Source: Apostichopus japonicus (lineage: Eukaryota > Echinodermata > Holothuroidea > Aspidochirotida > Stichopodidae). Taken from it: 64,000 bases of DNA. Location of the stretch: NCBI RefSeq assembly GCF_037975245.1, contig NC_092561.1, positions 7,810,001-7,874,000 of the forward strand. The letters are read 5' to 3'. Within the stretch, counting starts at the first letter, position 1, and each line of letters opens with the position of its first letter. Positions 45,801 through 57,795 of this stretch are shown in pieces. The translations under genes and the position numbers were made by a program. Below the pieces are notes generated by a model. It saw only the letters and a program-made list of their open reading frames with translations, searched no databases and was not told where the DNA came from.

Positions 45801-48641
45801 AAACCCCTTTTCCCAAGTTCACAAACCAGAAATACCAAATCATATGTCCCTACATTATCATATAGGCTAATCTTGACCTAAATCGCTACATCGTTGCTAC
45901 TTCACTGTGCACACTTCCCTTCACTCTCAACTTATGACAAGTCCACCCCCCCCCCCCCCCCTTCCGCAACCCATTGCATTCTTACTTGTGAAACTTCCTT
46001 AACCGATGTACATTGTTTTTCAATTTCCAAACTTTACTTGGTTGCACTCTGATATGGAACGCCCAAAATGTCCTTAAATCATGACAGTACACAGTTTTGG
46101 TGCATCTCAGCGTAAAGTCTTACCTATTAATTATGTTATGCGATCATGTTGGCGTTTCCATAATCGGGTTGCGGGAGTGAAAACTTCGGTCTACTGTTGC
46201 AAACAGCAATCATATTCATATAGTTCTTTTATGCGGAGTATGGCTAATAAAAACCAATTAAACGCTAACCTACTTCCTAGTCGTTTGTACTTCCGACAGA
46301 TCTTACACTGTTGAGTCGGGTTGCCAGTGGATACAAGAAAACTGTAGTCGATAGAAGTGAAACAATCGATCCCCTAGTTTTTGCTGCCTTCAGACTACAT
46401 TGAAACTAAAGTCATTTATGATTTAAGTAAATTTGTCAAACGGTTACTATATTTATTTGTCAGTGCAAATCATTCCCTTTTCGTGATCATCTCTGTCAAC
46501 CCTTTTATGACAGCATGAAACTTACGTAGTACTCATGTGCTCTTCGAAGTCGTTATTTATCGTGGAACACATAAGTTTTATTTATTGTTTCTGTGACCCC
46601 ACAGACCCCAATATTCCGTAATGATATAGCACCCAGTATTTATATCTGGTTGGGTTCAAGTGCTTAGTATCATATCATACCACCAACCCTGAATGCAACC
46701 GTAAGTTATGGCGTGCGTTTGACATCTCACACTTCTTCACGACAGGTTTTAATTATCGGAAATAGGGGGCGTTGTTTTGTTTTACCATTTTGTTTTTTGT
46801 TTTTTTTTTGGCCGTCGCTTTTCTACTGTGATATCTAAATGATATCTATAGCTTTTCTTTGCTTGAAAGACATTGTTTGCAAATAATGAAAATAGTACAA
46901 ATATCATTCAGCGTTATTGTTTTGGCTACATCTAGACTGAACCTAAGTGATGTTTGTTTACTTTCTTAACCGAACCGGCCACTTTTTCGACAACATACTC
47001 TCAATCACATCCGTACAGAAAAGACCGCATTTGCCGTACTGATTTTTTTCTAATTGACCTCTAGTATTACTCAATTTTAGAGTAGCTGAAAAATCAATTG
47101 AACATATATTGTAAGAAAAAGAAGAAGGAAATAGCCAAAACGTCAAGTAATGTGACAATTACAATTGCTAAGCATGATCGAATTTACCTTCTCATTATGA
47201 CCGAACCGTCCTCATTGAGATCAAACTGTTGGGTATTTATTTTGCAACAGTGAACCCACAAACACTTGAACAACAGAAAACTGTGGGAAACCAAACTTCT
47301 GAAGCCAAAAAAATACTTTGCTGAGGCGTGATTCCGTTAGTTAGGTGTTATCATCGTCTTTAACTGCTTTCATGGAGAACAGAAGAAAAATACGGTTTTC
47401 TTCAGCCAAATTTGGTTATCCACAATCCAAATCGTGACTTAAAAAGTCCTACTGATATCGAGTAAACATGTCGTAGAATACAACCGTAACTACATATGAA
47501 CTAAGATACCACTTGGGCTATGCCTAGGAATAAATGCAAAGGTTGGAAGGCCTAATGAAGGTATGGACGGTGTCGTGGGTGCATTTAAAGTTTATACATT
47601 TGTAAGTGATATTGGCTAGTCCTACATATTTAATGGTTCAGGGATGATGCCACACAACGTATGCCAGACGGCATTTAGACCAGGCTATAGCCTAACATTT
47701 AGCTGTTGGCTGTACAGGCCTACCGCCTAGGCCTACAACTCACAATCACAGTGCCTACTGTAGCTAGCCTAATGCAATTGAAGAGTCAATGTAGGCTAAC
47801 ACAAGTGTGAACAATTTTGAGCTGGTGTTTCTGCATAAATTTACCTTTCTGATTTTAGATTTATCAGATATGTGTTTTGTCAATGAGAGCTAAAAAAAAA
47901 AAAATGTTTTGCATGCAGTTTTTAACAATTGCTTTGAGAATGGTGTCCAAGCAATGTCACCCTATATTTATATCATTGGAAAACAATGTTCCTTTACCAG
48001 ATTTACGGAAGCAAAAACCTCAAAGCCAACTGTACTAAGTCAGGCAAATATATGGCCAACCTCATTACGTTAAATGTTTCCTCTGACCAATTTGTATTCA
48101 AAGCCAACTTGGCCATCATACTTTGGTCAAACTTAACTTGGTCTCCAAACATTGCCAAAGGTACAATAGCCTGGCATTCACCCAGACAGATGCATTGTCT
48201 TTTCTTTGTGATATAATTACTGTCTGGCATATGTTGACATCCAGGGTCAGTACCTAGACTGTACTTCTATAAAGAAGGCATTTTTAGGGTCTCAAGTGCC
48301 CAAGGTTTCGAAAGCCTCATCAGGAAAAGTATTTCGTCCAAGTTAAATCTGGAATCCTGTTTATTAATAACCAATACGTGCAACATGATGAGACTATCAT
48401 GTGTGAATTACAGGCTGTAGGAAACTATTAAACGGTCTGGGTTGCCTTTACCCGGGAGACGTAACTCAAATTTAAATGTTTGTAGCCTACTGTAAGTTGT
48501 AAACTGTCACTGCTTAGCCTAGGTGTAAGCTGTCAAGCTACAAATGGGAGGCCAAACAGGTTAAAATTGAAATTATTCAGGGTCTTTCTACAAATTTCAA
48601 GGATATTCCAGGGGCTTTACATAAAATCTGGGGACATTTAA

Positions 48642-48677
48642 TCCGGGGACAGCACATGAAATTCAAGGACTGTCCCC
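48642..48677. repeat. Short GC hairpin
   Basis: CCGGGGACAG and CTGTCCCCGG are perfect complements 16 nt apart in otherwise AT-rich sequence. Function unknown; it may belong to a small repeat. Confidence 0.6.
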
Positions 48678-50716
48678 GGCAGTATTGGACATACCTTGGG
48701 ACTTCACCTTGGTATATATATATACTGTACAAACTTAAATTTACCAGAAAATAAAGAGGCTTGTGTTTCTCTTAAACATGTATATAAACCAGATGGGATT
48801 TGGGCATTCACGTAAAGTGTCCTTTTAAGATTCAAACAAATTTATTTTGTAATAAGTGGACAAATTTGTCCATACTGAAATAATTCTGTGCAGATGAATT
48901 AGAGCTGTTTTGGGCAGAGGGTGGTTGTTCTATTGTTATGGTCAGAAGCAGTAGTATTCTATAACTGATCATTAATCATACAGTAGTAATGAGTAGACAC
49001 ATGTATCCTTGCTGTATAAATATGAAACTAGTGATAGTCCTGGGTCCTATATATGACTGTGGACTTTATTAATCATTAAAAATGGTTTGAGGTGATTAAA
49101 CAGTACAGTACCACTATTTGGAAGTGAGACTGAAAATACCAGATATAAATACTGCGCTATATCATGATAATGGAATATTGGGGTCTGTGCGGTCACAGAA
49201 CGATAAATAAAACTTATGTGGTCCACAAAAAAGAAGACTTCTATAGCACATGGGTACATAAATAACAATAGTCTACAAAGTTTTTGTAGCAGTTTCAAAG
49301 GTGCTGAATTTTTCCCTAAGTTGTAACACACTTCTATGGTTCTTATACATGTTCAAATCTGTTAATACATTTTTGGCGCTTGTATAGCAGTTTGATTATT
49401 TACCAAAGCATAGCATTCTGTGATGCAATACAGGATAAATTATTCTGTGTTATCATGGAAAAAAGAAGGGCAGCAATTTATAGAACAGCAAAATTGATTT
49501 AAATGAATCATAAGGTGACGAAGAACCAGGAGTAAATTGTAACAACTTCAAACTTATTGGTCTACAACAACAACAACAAAATCTGAATGCATATATTAAA
49601 AAGATTTGCCATTGTTGCACGTTTAATAAATAATTTATTTATTATTATAACGAGAGGGCACAAAAGACTATGCCTTCATATTCTTATCTGTCCTTCATCC
49701 CCTTAGTAATACTAAAATATTCACCAATTTATACAGTTGCAACAGATATTCACCCACCGCCCCCCATTTTTCTTCCCCACCCCACAACAAAAATAATGAC
49801 ACAGTTAGGGAAGCCTTGCAAATCTAACCGCCATGTCCAGGCCAGCGGAAATCTCGCACCACTTGCTCATTATGTAGTGCTTATTGGTCATAATATAATA
49901 TCATGTAGATGTTCATGCTACCGGTGGGTCTGCTGTATATATTCCTCTAGTCAAGTCCTCTATTTCCAACAAATTCTTGCTGGTTCTTTCTTCTCCACTT
50001 TCTCTTCCATTCTCATCTACTCTCTAATCCCCCCCCCCCCTCCCAATATGTTTTCTTTCCCCAAAAGGAGATTCTCTTCACTAAAAAGTGGTTCCTTTCT
50101 CCAAGTGGTGGTTCCCAACTCCACATAGGGTTTCCTTTACTCCCAAAAGCACTCCCCTCCAAATGGAGGTTCATATCCCCCCATGGGATGGTGGGGGAGG
50201 GAGGGGTCCCTATCTAACACTTGCCATTCTATCTATGCTGCTTTATAAGACTCACAAGTCTTCAGTTCTGTTTGTCTTGCTTAATTCACAGAGTCCTGGC
50301 TGATGTCATTATGAAGACTAGATTGAGGCATATGAAGAGAATGATGGTCATCTACCCTAGGAAGAGACTCTAGCATTGCAGGTGGATTAATTCACCTCAT
50401 GATTCATTAACTTTGAGGTTCTTTCATGCTTGTACTGTATGCTATCATTGTGCAACAGTTTGATCTCTAGCTTTGCACCAATTCTACCTTAGCAAGTATT
50501 TCAATTTCAAGGGGAGGTTCCACTTGAACAAGATATGGAAACAAACTTCTTCTTTTTGATCACTGAAAAATGAAATTTTGAATTTTGAACAAGTGAGCTG
50601 CTGCCTTGCAGTGAGATAATGGTATGGGAAAACTTTGCCTGATTCCTTCAGGCAGCTGTTTTAAGAAATATATAGTGAACTTCCAGAAATAAGAAAGGGG
50701 AGGAAAGGAAAGAGAA

Positions 50717-50745
50717 TGAATGAATGAATGAATGAATGATTGAAT
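50717..50745. repeat. (GAAT)n microsatellite
   Basis: Six or seven GAAT/AATG units are followed by a short (TA)n run (50752-50762). Confidence 0.9.
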
Positions 50746-51189
50746 AAATTATATATATATATTTTTGTTACTCCGGTTTATTTCAACTTCGATTGACTTT
50801 TCCATATGACATTTTCTTACAGATAACAGGCAAAAATTTAGATTCAAAAGAAAAGGTGATCGCAATTTGAAAATGCATTTCATAGTTCAGGATAGGTAAC
50901 ACAATATCTCTGTGGCTTCTTACGAGTAAAATAATTGTGCTGTTCAACTTGAATAGTAAATTTAACCTTATAAAAAAAATTCGCCAAGAGCAGGTTTTAC
51001 TTTCTACAGTTAACATGCATAAATATAATATTTCATATTAAAGAGTAGGAAATTAAACGGGTGTTTTTTGCTAGTTCTCATACCCTAAATACACATCTTT
51101 TACAGAAAAAAGAATTGTTTATTCAGAAATCTACCTTCGACATTTAGAATAAACTCAGAAGTGACACTACATCCCGAAAACAATGTGTT

Positions 51190-51735
51190 CAATTGTCTCA
51201 TCCTCAACAGAACAGAATGTGCAGGAAGGAGTGTCAACCTTTCTCATTAAAAAGACCAACCTATTTGTCAGTAAACTTTGGCGAAGAAACCCGAACTGGA
51301 AAAAAAAAAAATTTTTGCTCGGAAATGATCAAAAAGGTAAGGGGAAATATTTTTTGCCAGTCTCTGTCCGAAATATCTGTAAACAACTTGTTCTACTTCT
51401 TTAGAGCAGTGGGGAAGCTGACAATACTTTTCAATATAATGGAGTAAACAATACTTAGACATAGATGGAACAATTACTGCTTTGTTCAAAAAGTTGTCCT
51501 TGTCATTTGAGGGCAGGTCTGATCTCCAAAGCACGGATTCTTTGTCTCCAGCTTGATGGAACTGCATTTAATAGACCCCAAAGATAGTCAAAGGAATTTT
51601 GTTTTCATGTCGTGAATTGTTTACGAAGTCATTATACAAAAGGAGAGCCTTTTTTTTCTGATCAAGAGAGTCTCCTACATACAAGATGTTACCATCTAAC
51701 ATATTTTTTATGAAAAATGGTTTTCTCATTTATAC
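51190..51735 (-). mobile_element. Decayed L1-like LINE, C-terminal region (3' part of fragment)
   Basis: This is the minus-strand continuation of the LINE beyond the hAT-type insertion. It reads RKPFFIKNMLDGNILYVGDS, then a segment ending KIPLTIFGVY, a stop, and further on NRLVFLMRKVDTPSCTFCSV followed by EDETIEHI. The last part matches the C-x2-C...E-T-x-E-H motif near the end of L1-type ORF2, where the following Cys appears in another frame (a frameshift). In-frame stops and the frameshift show it is dead. Short open frames on both strands here are remnants or shadows. Confidence 0.65.
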
Positions 51736-52040
51736 CAGGCGCGTAGCGAAGGGGGGACGAAGGGGGTGACCGCCCCCAACCCCCTTGAGCAAATTTTTTT
51801 TGTGTGTTTTTATGATATTGTTAGAAATTTCAAAGTAGAAAATGCTTAGATGCAACTTACAAGGCCTGGGATGTGCCATTTCCAGCGATCTGGGAGCATT
51901 CTCGGCCAAAATTTTCTTGTACGCTTTGCGCCAACTCATGGTGGTGCTATGCTTACATTGTTTCCAGTGCCGAATCTACGGCTCTAATAGTTTGCCTACC
52001 GGTTCGCCCCTCCCTTGGCAACTTCCTCGCTACGCCCCTG
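51736..52040. mobile_element. Short non-autonomous hAT-type element inside the LINE
   Basis: The 305-bp insert has ends CAGGCGCGTAGCGAAGG and, read inward on the other strand, CAGGGGCGTAGCGAGG: imperfect terminal inverted repeats of about 16 bp. It is flanked by the 8-bp direct repeat ATTTATAC (51728-51735 and 52041-52048). CAG ends plus an 8-bp target duplication fit the hAT superfamily. It has no transposase. G-rich and C-rich subterminal tracts follow each end. Confidence 0.8.
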
Positions 52041-52048
52041 ATTTATAC

Positions 52049-52480
52049 GAACATGTGAATTATTCCAAATCTGATTTTCCCAAACAATCCAAGAGCTCAT
52101 GGTTTGCTATTTTACTCCAAGCCTGCACCACCTGCCTAACAAATATATTGGAAATTTTGTTCATTTCTTGAGAATGAAAATTACAGTGAAAAATAAGTTC
52201 TCTACCGAAAGGGGATAGGTTTATATAAAGAAAGATCTTCCATGAAATCTGGCTTCCACAACAGTAACATCTCGTCCATGTGCATTTTTGGCTGTGAATA
52301 AAACTCTTGAAATGTGTATAGCCTTTAAAACCACCGCTCATAACTGTATTTACTGAGGTAGAGCGCTTCACTTTGTCGGGATTCCCAGCCCAAATAAAGT
52401 AAAAAATTCTAGTTTCAACAGGTTTAACTTTGGGAGGATTAGGAATAATTAAAAACACAAGTTGGGACAGGCCGTAGTTT
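52049..52480 (-). mobile_element. Decayed L1-like LINE, reverse-transcriptase C-terminal region (5' part of fragment)
   Basis: On the minus strand an open frame reads FLIIPNPPKVKPVETRIFYF, then IWAGNPDKVKRST, then KCTW, SWKIFLYINLSPFGRELIF and VVQAWSKI. This order matches the segment downstream of the catalytic domain in L1/Tx1-type LINE ORF2 proteins (PNPP...F.WNG.PDK.KR...LSP.G.ELIF...AWSK). The catalytic FADD region was not found upstream, so the element is 5' truncated or deleted. The reading frame stops at the edge of the hAT-type insertion at 51736-52040. Only about 140 codons of this part remain. The family assignment is from motif memory, not a database search. Confidence 0.7.
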
Positions 52481-54924
52481 TCAAGATAATGCTAAATAAG
52501 TATGTTAGTTTAATATACAAATGAAATCCATTTTCTTTGGGACTTACCCCTTCAGTTACTGCCTAACTGTGTTGAAAATGAAGTTGTTTAGCCCACTCCA
52601 TGGTTCCTCAAAAATTCAAATAGCACCCTCTGTCCTTTCTCTACCGTTCCTGCTTCTCCCCAATAGTGTGATTTTGTCCTCTCACCTTTCGATACCAATT
52701 TACAAGACTAGACAGTCGCACGTACAAACGTCATCCATTTCGTGAAATTTGATGTCAGATATGCCACTACCAGTAGCCAAGGTTTGTCAGTCGGTATGTT
52801 TTAAAACTTTGAAGAACATTTTAATCTTTCAGTAGGAAGAACTACACGAGTTACCCGAGGTGAAGAAAACCACCTTACGCTGCTGTACAGCCAGGGCTTG
52901 TAATTTATAACATCCCAGATGCTCGGTTCATTTGCTTCAAGTACCTCCGCATATCTACTCTGGCACCAGTAAGTCTCTGATTATTTTCCTTAACATTTGC
53001 ATATTCAGTGATCTGCCTGCTTGATACAGTTCTTTTCCCTTGACATAAAAACAACTGCTATAAAGTGACAGTATGCTGTCTCTGACTAGACATTGATTCA
53101 AATTCAAGCAGGAAGTCTTGTCAGGGCTTACTGAAAGTTTCTTAAGAGCCAATACTTCATTTTTCATTTCTTTATTCCAGTTTAAATTTACAGAGAAATT
53201 TATAAATACGATAAAAATATAACAATATACAGAGAACATCAAAAATACAGGTTAAGACTTATCAAAGTTTATGAGATTAAGATAATAATGAACGATAAAA
53301 AGCGTTACAAAAGTTATCAAAATTATCAAAAAGCTACAACAAAGGATCTAAGAAGCTGTCTTTACCAGTTTACAAAAAGGGGCTGCTCTGTAAATAAAAC
53401 AAGTTCTTAAAGAGTAAAATTCTAAAACATTATTAAAAAGCTACAATAATGGATCTAAGGAGCTGTTTTGTACAAAAAGGGCTGCTCTGTAAATAAAGAA
53501 GTTCTTAAAGAGTATAATTCTAAAACATGGCGCGATATTTGGATTTCTCAAATTATAATTTGTTTTATTGCACAGAGAGTTGAGCTTGGAATGTAGAGGA
53601 TGTCTTACAAATTCATTCTTACAAATCAGTCTTACAAATTCATTCCTAGGGGGGTTACTCCTCATATCAATGTCACAAACTTTCCCATTTGTGTCGACAC
53701 AGAAAAGGGATGAATATGATGTACTCGAGATCCATTTGCCGTGATCATATACTGATATGATAGCTCATGTACGTCCCTCTTTCGAACCCACTTTTATAGC
53801 TTTTGAGGCGTCACCTTCAAGTCCTAAGAATCTTGCCAAAATGTCTTCATGTCATTGACAGAAATTTATGGGTTAGCTAGCTACATGAACAACTTCCTTT
53901 CCTTATGTGACAACAAGGCAGGTGAGGGGGGGGGGGGGTAGGGTTACTTGGACTTACAGTATATTGTTTATTTGTTTTATCTAAGGTCCGAAGTGTTATG
54001 AAATTTAAAGAACCCCATTTCTTAATGATTGGTGGGGATTGCAAAAGGGATCAACAATTTTTCTGGAGATTTAAAGGGATTTAGGTTTACCATAAGTTCA
54101 AAATCTTAGAATAACTTTCCCTTCATTTGATTTGATAGGGGGGGGGAGCTGTGAGATGGCAGGGGAGGGATCTTTATAGTGGGCTAGTAAGCCATTTGTT
54201 ATGATGTTATATCTGCAACAATATATGTTTTTATCCAATTATGAATAGATGCATATATGAATATATTCACATTCATTGGTGAACTTGTGAAATTGTCAAC
54301 TTTGCAGTTCACCATTGTGTACCTTTGGAACCCTACCAAAATTAAAACTCTCCTACCACTCTCCTACCTCTCTCCTACCTCTCCTCTTCTACCTCTTCTA
54401 CCTTGCTTGGATGGGACACTGATGTTTAGTTTTTAAAAGTTTTTTTTTACTTTGTTCGATCTCTGTGAAGCATCACGATGGTGTGATAATTTCCTGCACC
54501 GTAGAACTAAAAAAACAGTTGTAGAATTAGGGATTAACAAGTTTGTGTGATATATACTGTATGTACAATGAGGCTGTAACTTAGGACTGGAACAGTTGAT
54601 GTTATCAAACGTAATTAGACCTAGCCTCATTTGCATATATCAGACTTAAAACGTCATCTTTACTAGCAGTCGACAATCCGATGATTTTGTTGGCGAGTAA
54701 ACAGTACTCGAAGAAGGTCGTCACTTCAAAACTTCCTGCGCCAGTTAATTGAATGGAAAAGAAGTTTAAATGATAGGATGTGTAATCATTTCCTATTCTT
54801 CCTTCTCTGTATTGTTCGAAAGGAAGGAATAACATTAACCAGCTGCTTTTATAATATTAGCCCTGATTTAATTTGATTCCATGAAGGTGTTATTTTTTTC
54901 GCTTCCTTATCTTAATTCTTCCTA
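52481..54924. other. Intergenic or upstream LINE debris, no gene seen
   Basis: The minus-strand frame at 52955-53242 could be further LINE debris but shows no diagnostic motif. A G run occurs at 53928-53938, and a CTCCTACCTCT repeat at 54346-54400. Confidence 0.4.
53328..53528. repeat. Tandem duplication, unit about 100 bp
   Basis: Copies at 53328-53430 and 53435-53528 share AAAAAGCTACAA, GGATCTAAG.AGCTGT, AAAAAGGG.CTGCTCTGTAA and GTTCTTAAAGAGTA.AATTC. Copy 2 lacks about 10 bp. Just upstream, ATTATCAAAA-type short repeats occur (53311-53330). Confidence 0.8.
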
Positions 54925-54991
54925 GAATTTACATTTCGACGTCGGCATACAAATATCGACACCCATCGATGCAAATTTTGGCCTAAGCTGC
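54925..54991 (+). other. Possible 5' leader exon of the downstream gene
   Basis: A stretch ending in CTGCAG/GTGAGT (54992) has a good splice donor and a locally higher CpG content, including a GACGTCGG site at 54940. It lies 3.8 kb upstream of the first coding exon of gene 2 and contains no ATG in the last 20 nt. This is a weak positional call; its 5' edge is arbitrary. Confidence 0.2.
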
Positions 54992-55627
54992 AGGTGAGTC
55001 ACCCCTTTTCCTATGGTTTGTGAAGGTCTCACATACATAACGTGACAACCCTAGGAAAAGACAAACCGTGCCAGTGGCCAGTGGCTAATTTTGTTAATTG
55101 TCTTTTCCTGTTTTGGAAGGTGTTTCTCGAACCCTTTACCTCGTTACACAACTGTCATAACTGGCTATGGCATAAAAAAGGACTTCTGGGAGTTAAATTT
55201 ATAGCTAAGACTTTTTAAGGAAATGGATTAGTGGACATCTTCAAGAGTCTCAGAGTAATCTCAGAGTCGCATCTTGGAAGAACAATAAATGCTTTGCAAG
55301 TCGAGAAATTGAAGGGTGACGGTCGACTGTTTCGTAAAGGGAAAAACAAAATGGCCCTGTAGCAGTCACAGAGTTTTTTCGTCATCCATTCGGAATGGAG
55401 AGGAACTTTTCAAAATAGTAATTTCCACATTGGAATTGTTCCACAGAAGGACTCTCTGAATACCTTGGGATTAGCACACCAAAAAAATAAAACCAAGAAA
55501 AAGTGCATCACAGGTGATTATTGAATTTCTGTTTCAGAAGTTGGTCTGTTTTGGGTTTTTTTTCAGATGATATACTTTTGTAAGACAGAAAAAAAAGCCT
55601 TAAAATGCAAGTTGTTGTTTGCCAGTT

Positions 55628-55694
55628 ATACCAACTATATAACCAGTATATAACCAACTATATAACCAGTATATAACCAACTATATAACCAGTT
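55628..55694. repeat. 23-bp minisatellite, about 2.7 units
   Basis: Units alternate ACCAACTATATA and ACCAGTATATA, followed by a last ACCAGTTTTCC. Simple tandem repeat. Confidence 0.85.
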
Positions 55695-55794
55695 TTCCAC
55701 AGGTATGTAGTTCAATTATTACTTTGTAAGTAATACAAAATATTTTTTCTCACCATTTCCTTTTTTCCCTGTTTTTCGTTTTGGAAAAGACCAA

Positions 55795-55950
55795 AGAAAT
55801 TTATGGGTAGAATAGGATTTGCACCATTGACCTCTGTATTACATGCCCAGCATTCTAGTACCAATTAAGCTATCCAGTCCTTTAGATGCTGGCAATCCCT
55901 ATGTTACTATGTTTAAGGCCATTTTCTTAGCTGGGAGATGCCAGTCAGAA
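55795..55950 (-). mobile_element. Diverged tRNA(Thr)-like SINE copy
   Basis: This aligns with the better copy 300 bp to the right (shared ...GACCTCTG.ATTACA.GCCCAG..., ...CTA.CCA...GC.ATCCAG.CCTTTA...), but both RNA polymerase III boxes are damaged. It appears to be an older copy of the same family. Confidence 0.55.
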
Positions 55951-56109
55951 CCCCCCTGTACTTGTTTTATCATGTAACCAGGGATCAGTTTCATTCAGTG
56001 CAGATATTGGTAGAGCAGGGATTTCAAGAGAAATTGGCTTTTTTTTAGTACAATTATACAAGTAAAGAAGAAAAACTGACCTGGAAATAATATACAAATG
56101 GAAAAGATG

Positions 56110-56275
56110 AAATAAGTTTATGGCTGGAATGCGATTCGAACCAGTGACCTCTGACCTCTGAGTTACAAGCCCAGGGCTCTACCAACTGCGCCATCCAGCC
56201 CTTTAATAGTTGGTGGTCAATCCCTATATAGCCATTTTGTTTTGATCTTCTTAGCTGTGTGTTGAAGTCATTCAC
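56110..56275 (-). mobile_element. tRNA(Thr)-derived SINE or tRNA pseudogene
   Basis: On the minus strand the head starts GGCTGGATGGCGCAGTTGGT. It has a perfect 7-bp acceptor stem (GGCTGGA/TCCAGCC), an anticodon loop CTTGTAA (anticodon TGT, threonine) on a good stem, and B box GGTTCGAATC. A 7-bp tandem duplication (GACCTCT twice) swells the variable region and the T stem is mispaired, so it is not a functional tRNA. A related copy lies at 55.8 kb. Confidence 0.65.
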
Positions 56276-57179
56276 TTCCTTTAGTATTTGCCTTGCATGG
56301 ATCAAATGGCTGGGTTTGCATTAATTATACAACCGTAAATAATATTTAATCTTTAGCGAAATAATTTTGAGGAAATAAACCCACATTTTGAATTTGTTTG
56401 GTGGCACAACAAATATTCACAGCACATTAACAACGAAAAAGTTCCACTTTTGTTTCTTTGAATCGGGTGATTTTGAATAATATCTGTGTTTTCTGGAGAA
56501 CGTATATGTCTGACGCATTAGATCTGGTGAATCGGTTTATAAGAAACTGACATATCATTGGAACTTGGAAAAATTGTGAAAAATACTTTAAAAAAAAGGT
56601 GTAATTTCTAAAACTGCCCTGTGTCTTCCTTCTATTGTCTATTTTTGCTTAAATTATTTTTTATGAAAGAATATTACAAAAATGAATTTGTGCTGTGTAA
56701 TGTCTAATAACCTTGCTTAGCAGAGCATAAAGTATAAATATAGATCAAGAATAAAAATTATGCTATCGCATAATTTTGGTCATTGCAAAAGTCGTACAAA
56801 AACCACTACAACAGTTTCGTTCAATTTTAATCAAACTACTCCCCAAAAAGTTCCCATCTTTATTTCTATCTTAATGGTGATGTTCATCATTATCAATGGC
56901 CTCACTTTCTGCCAATAACATAACAACCCCACCACTCCCCCCCCCCTCCCCACACACCTCCTTATTCTGGGAGAATGTGGAGAGCTTTTGCGATGTAAAT
57001 AGCCACAGGTTTGCACACCACCTAGTAGAACTCACACGTTCACGTTCTCTGGGATTGCAGTTCATCAACAGCCTCGCAAATTCGTTGATTAGAACAGGAA
57101 ACAGCAATTGACTGAAGGGAGACCAAGAGGAAAGGGTAAACAGATGACAGGGAGTTTGTACACACATGTTGTCATATGT
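56276..57179. other. Non-coding, no element recognised
   Basis: AT-rich sequence with a C run (56937-56947). Overlapping short open frames on both strands (56831-57182) have no recognisable content. Confidence 0.45.
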
Positions 57180-57795
57180 CATCTGTTAAGTATCAAAACA
57201 GGAATCAATAGTACAGGATTCTGTAAATTGTATTCCTGTTTGAAAGATCCCTTTCTCCATTTGTATTTTTCATGTCTTGTCCTAAATTTGTGTCACTCCA
57301 TATGACCAAGCTGTTTATAATATTCAAACAGAACAGTCTGTTACATCTGTTAAGTATCAAACAGGAATCAACCGTACAGGATTCTGTTAATTATATTCCT
57401 GTTTGAAAAGATCCCTGTCTCCTTTTGTAGTTTTCATGTCTTGTCCTAAATTTGTGTCACTCCATCTGACCAAGCTGTTTATAATATTCAAACAGAACAG
57501 TCTGTTACATCTGTTAAGTATCAAACAGGAATCAACAGTAAATTGTACTCCTGTTCAAAAGATCCCTTTTTTTCCTTTTGTATTTTTCATGTCTTGTCCT
57601 AAATTTGTGACACTCCATCTGACCAAGCTGTTTATAATATTCAAACCGAACAGTCAGTTACATCTGTTAATTATCAAACAGGAATCAACAGTACAGGATT
57701 GTAAATTGTATTCCTATTTGAAAGATCCCTTTTTTTCCTTTTGTATTTTTTCATGTCTTGTCCTAAATTTTTGTCATTCCATCTGAACAAGCTGT
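57180..57795 (+). repeat. Four-unit tandem array (about 164, 164, 153 and 137 bp) with internal hairpins
   Basis: Units begin CATCTGTTAAGTATCAAA at 57180, 57344, 57508 and 57661 (the fourth reads TTAATTATC) and end with CCAAGCTGTTTATAATATTC. Each contains AAACAGGAAT and, about 35 bp later, ATTCCTGTTT: a 10-bp inverted repeat, with one change in unit 4 (CCTATTT) and in unit 3 (CTCCTGTTC). The 127-codon open frame at 57403-57786 is the translated repeat, not a gene. Confidence 0.85.

Larger units (their letters stand above)
40579..51189. other. Intergenic, no firm gene
   Basis: Contains C/G runs (40796-40807, 42115-42127, 45403-45413, 45944-45961, 50029-50041) and the repeats listed separately. 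Open frames of up to 152 codons (49670-50128) are low-complexity Pro/Ser/Leu translations of pyrimidine-rich sequence with no family motif. Confidence 0.45.

Noticed and set aside
45578-45865. 95-codon open frame, with open frames on the other strand too
   Set aside because: The overlap with a probable SINE-like core and openness on both strands point to repeat sequence rather than a gene.
49670-50128. 152-codon open frame rich in Pro, Ser, Leu and Tyr
   Set aside because: It crosses pyrimidine-rich and homopolymer-C sequence, has no recognisable domain, and shows no codon bias or splice context.
52955-53242. 95-codon minus-strand frame upstream of the LINE fragment, perhaps LINE linker
   Set aside because: The composition is compatible but no diagnostic motif was seen, and there is too little room between it and the C-terminal part for a reverse-transcriptase domain.
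57403-57786. 127-codon open frame with repeated MSCPKFV..LHLTKLF segments
   Set aside because: It is the translation of the tandem DNA repeat at 57180-57795. The protein periodicity comes from the DNA units and no start or splice signals support it.
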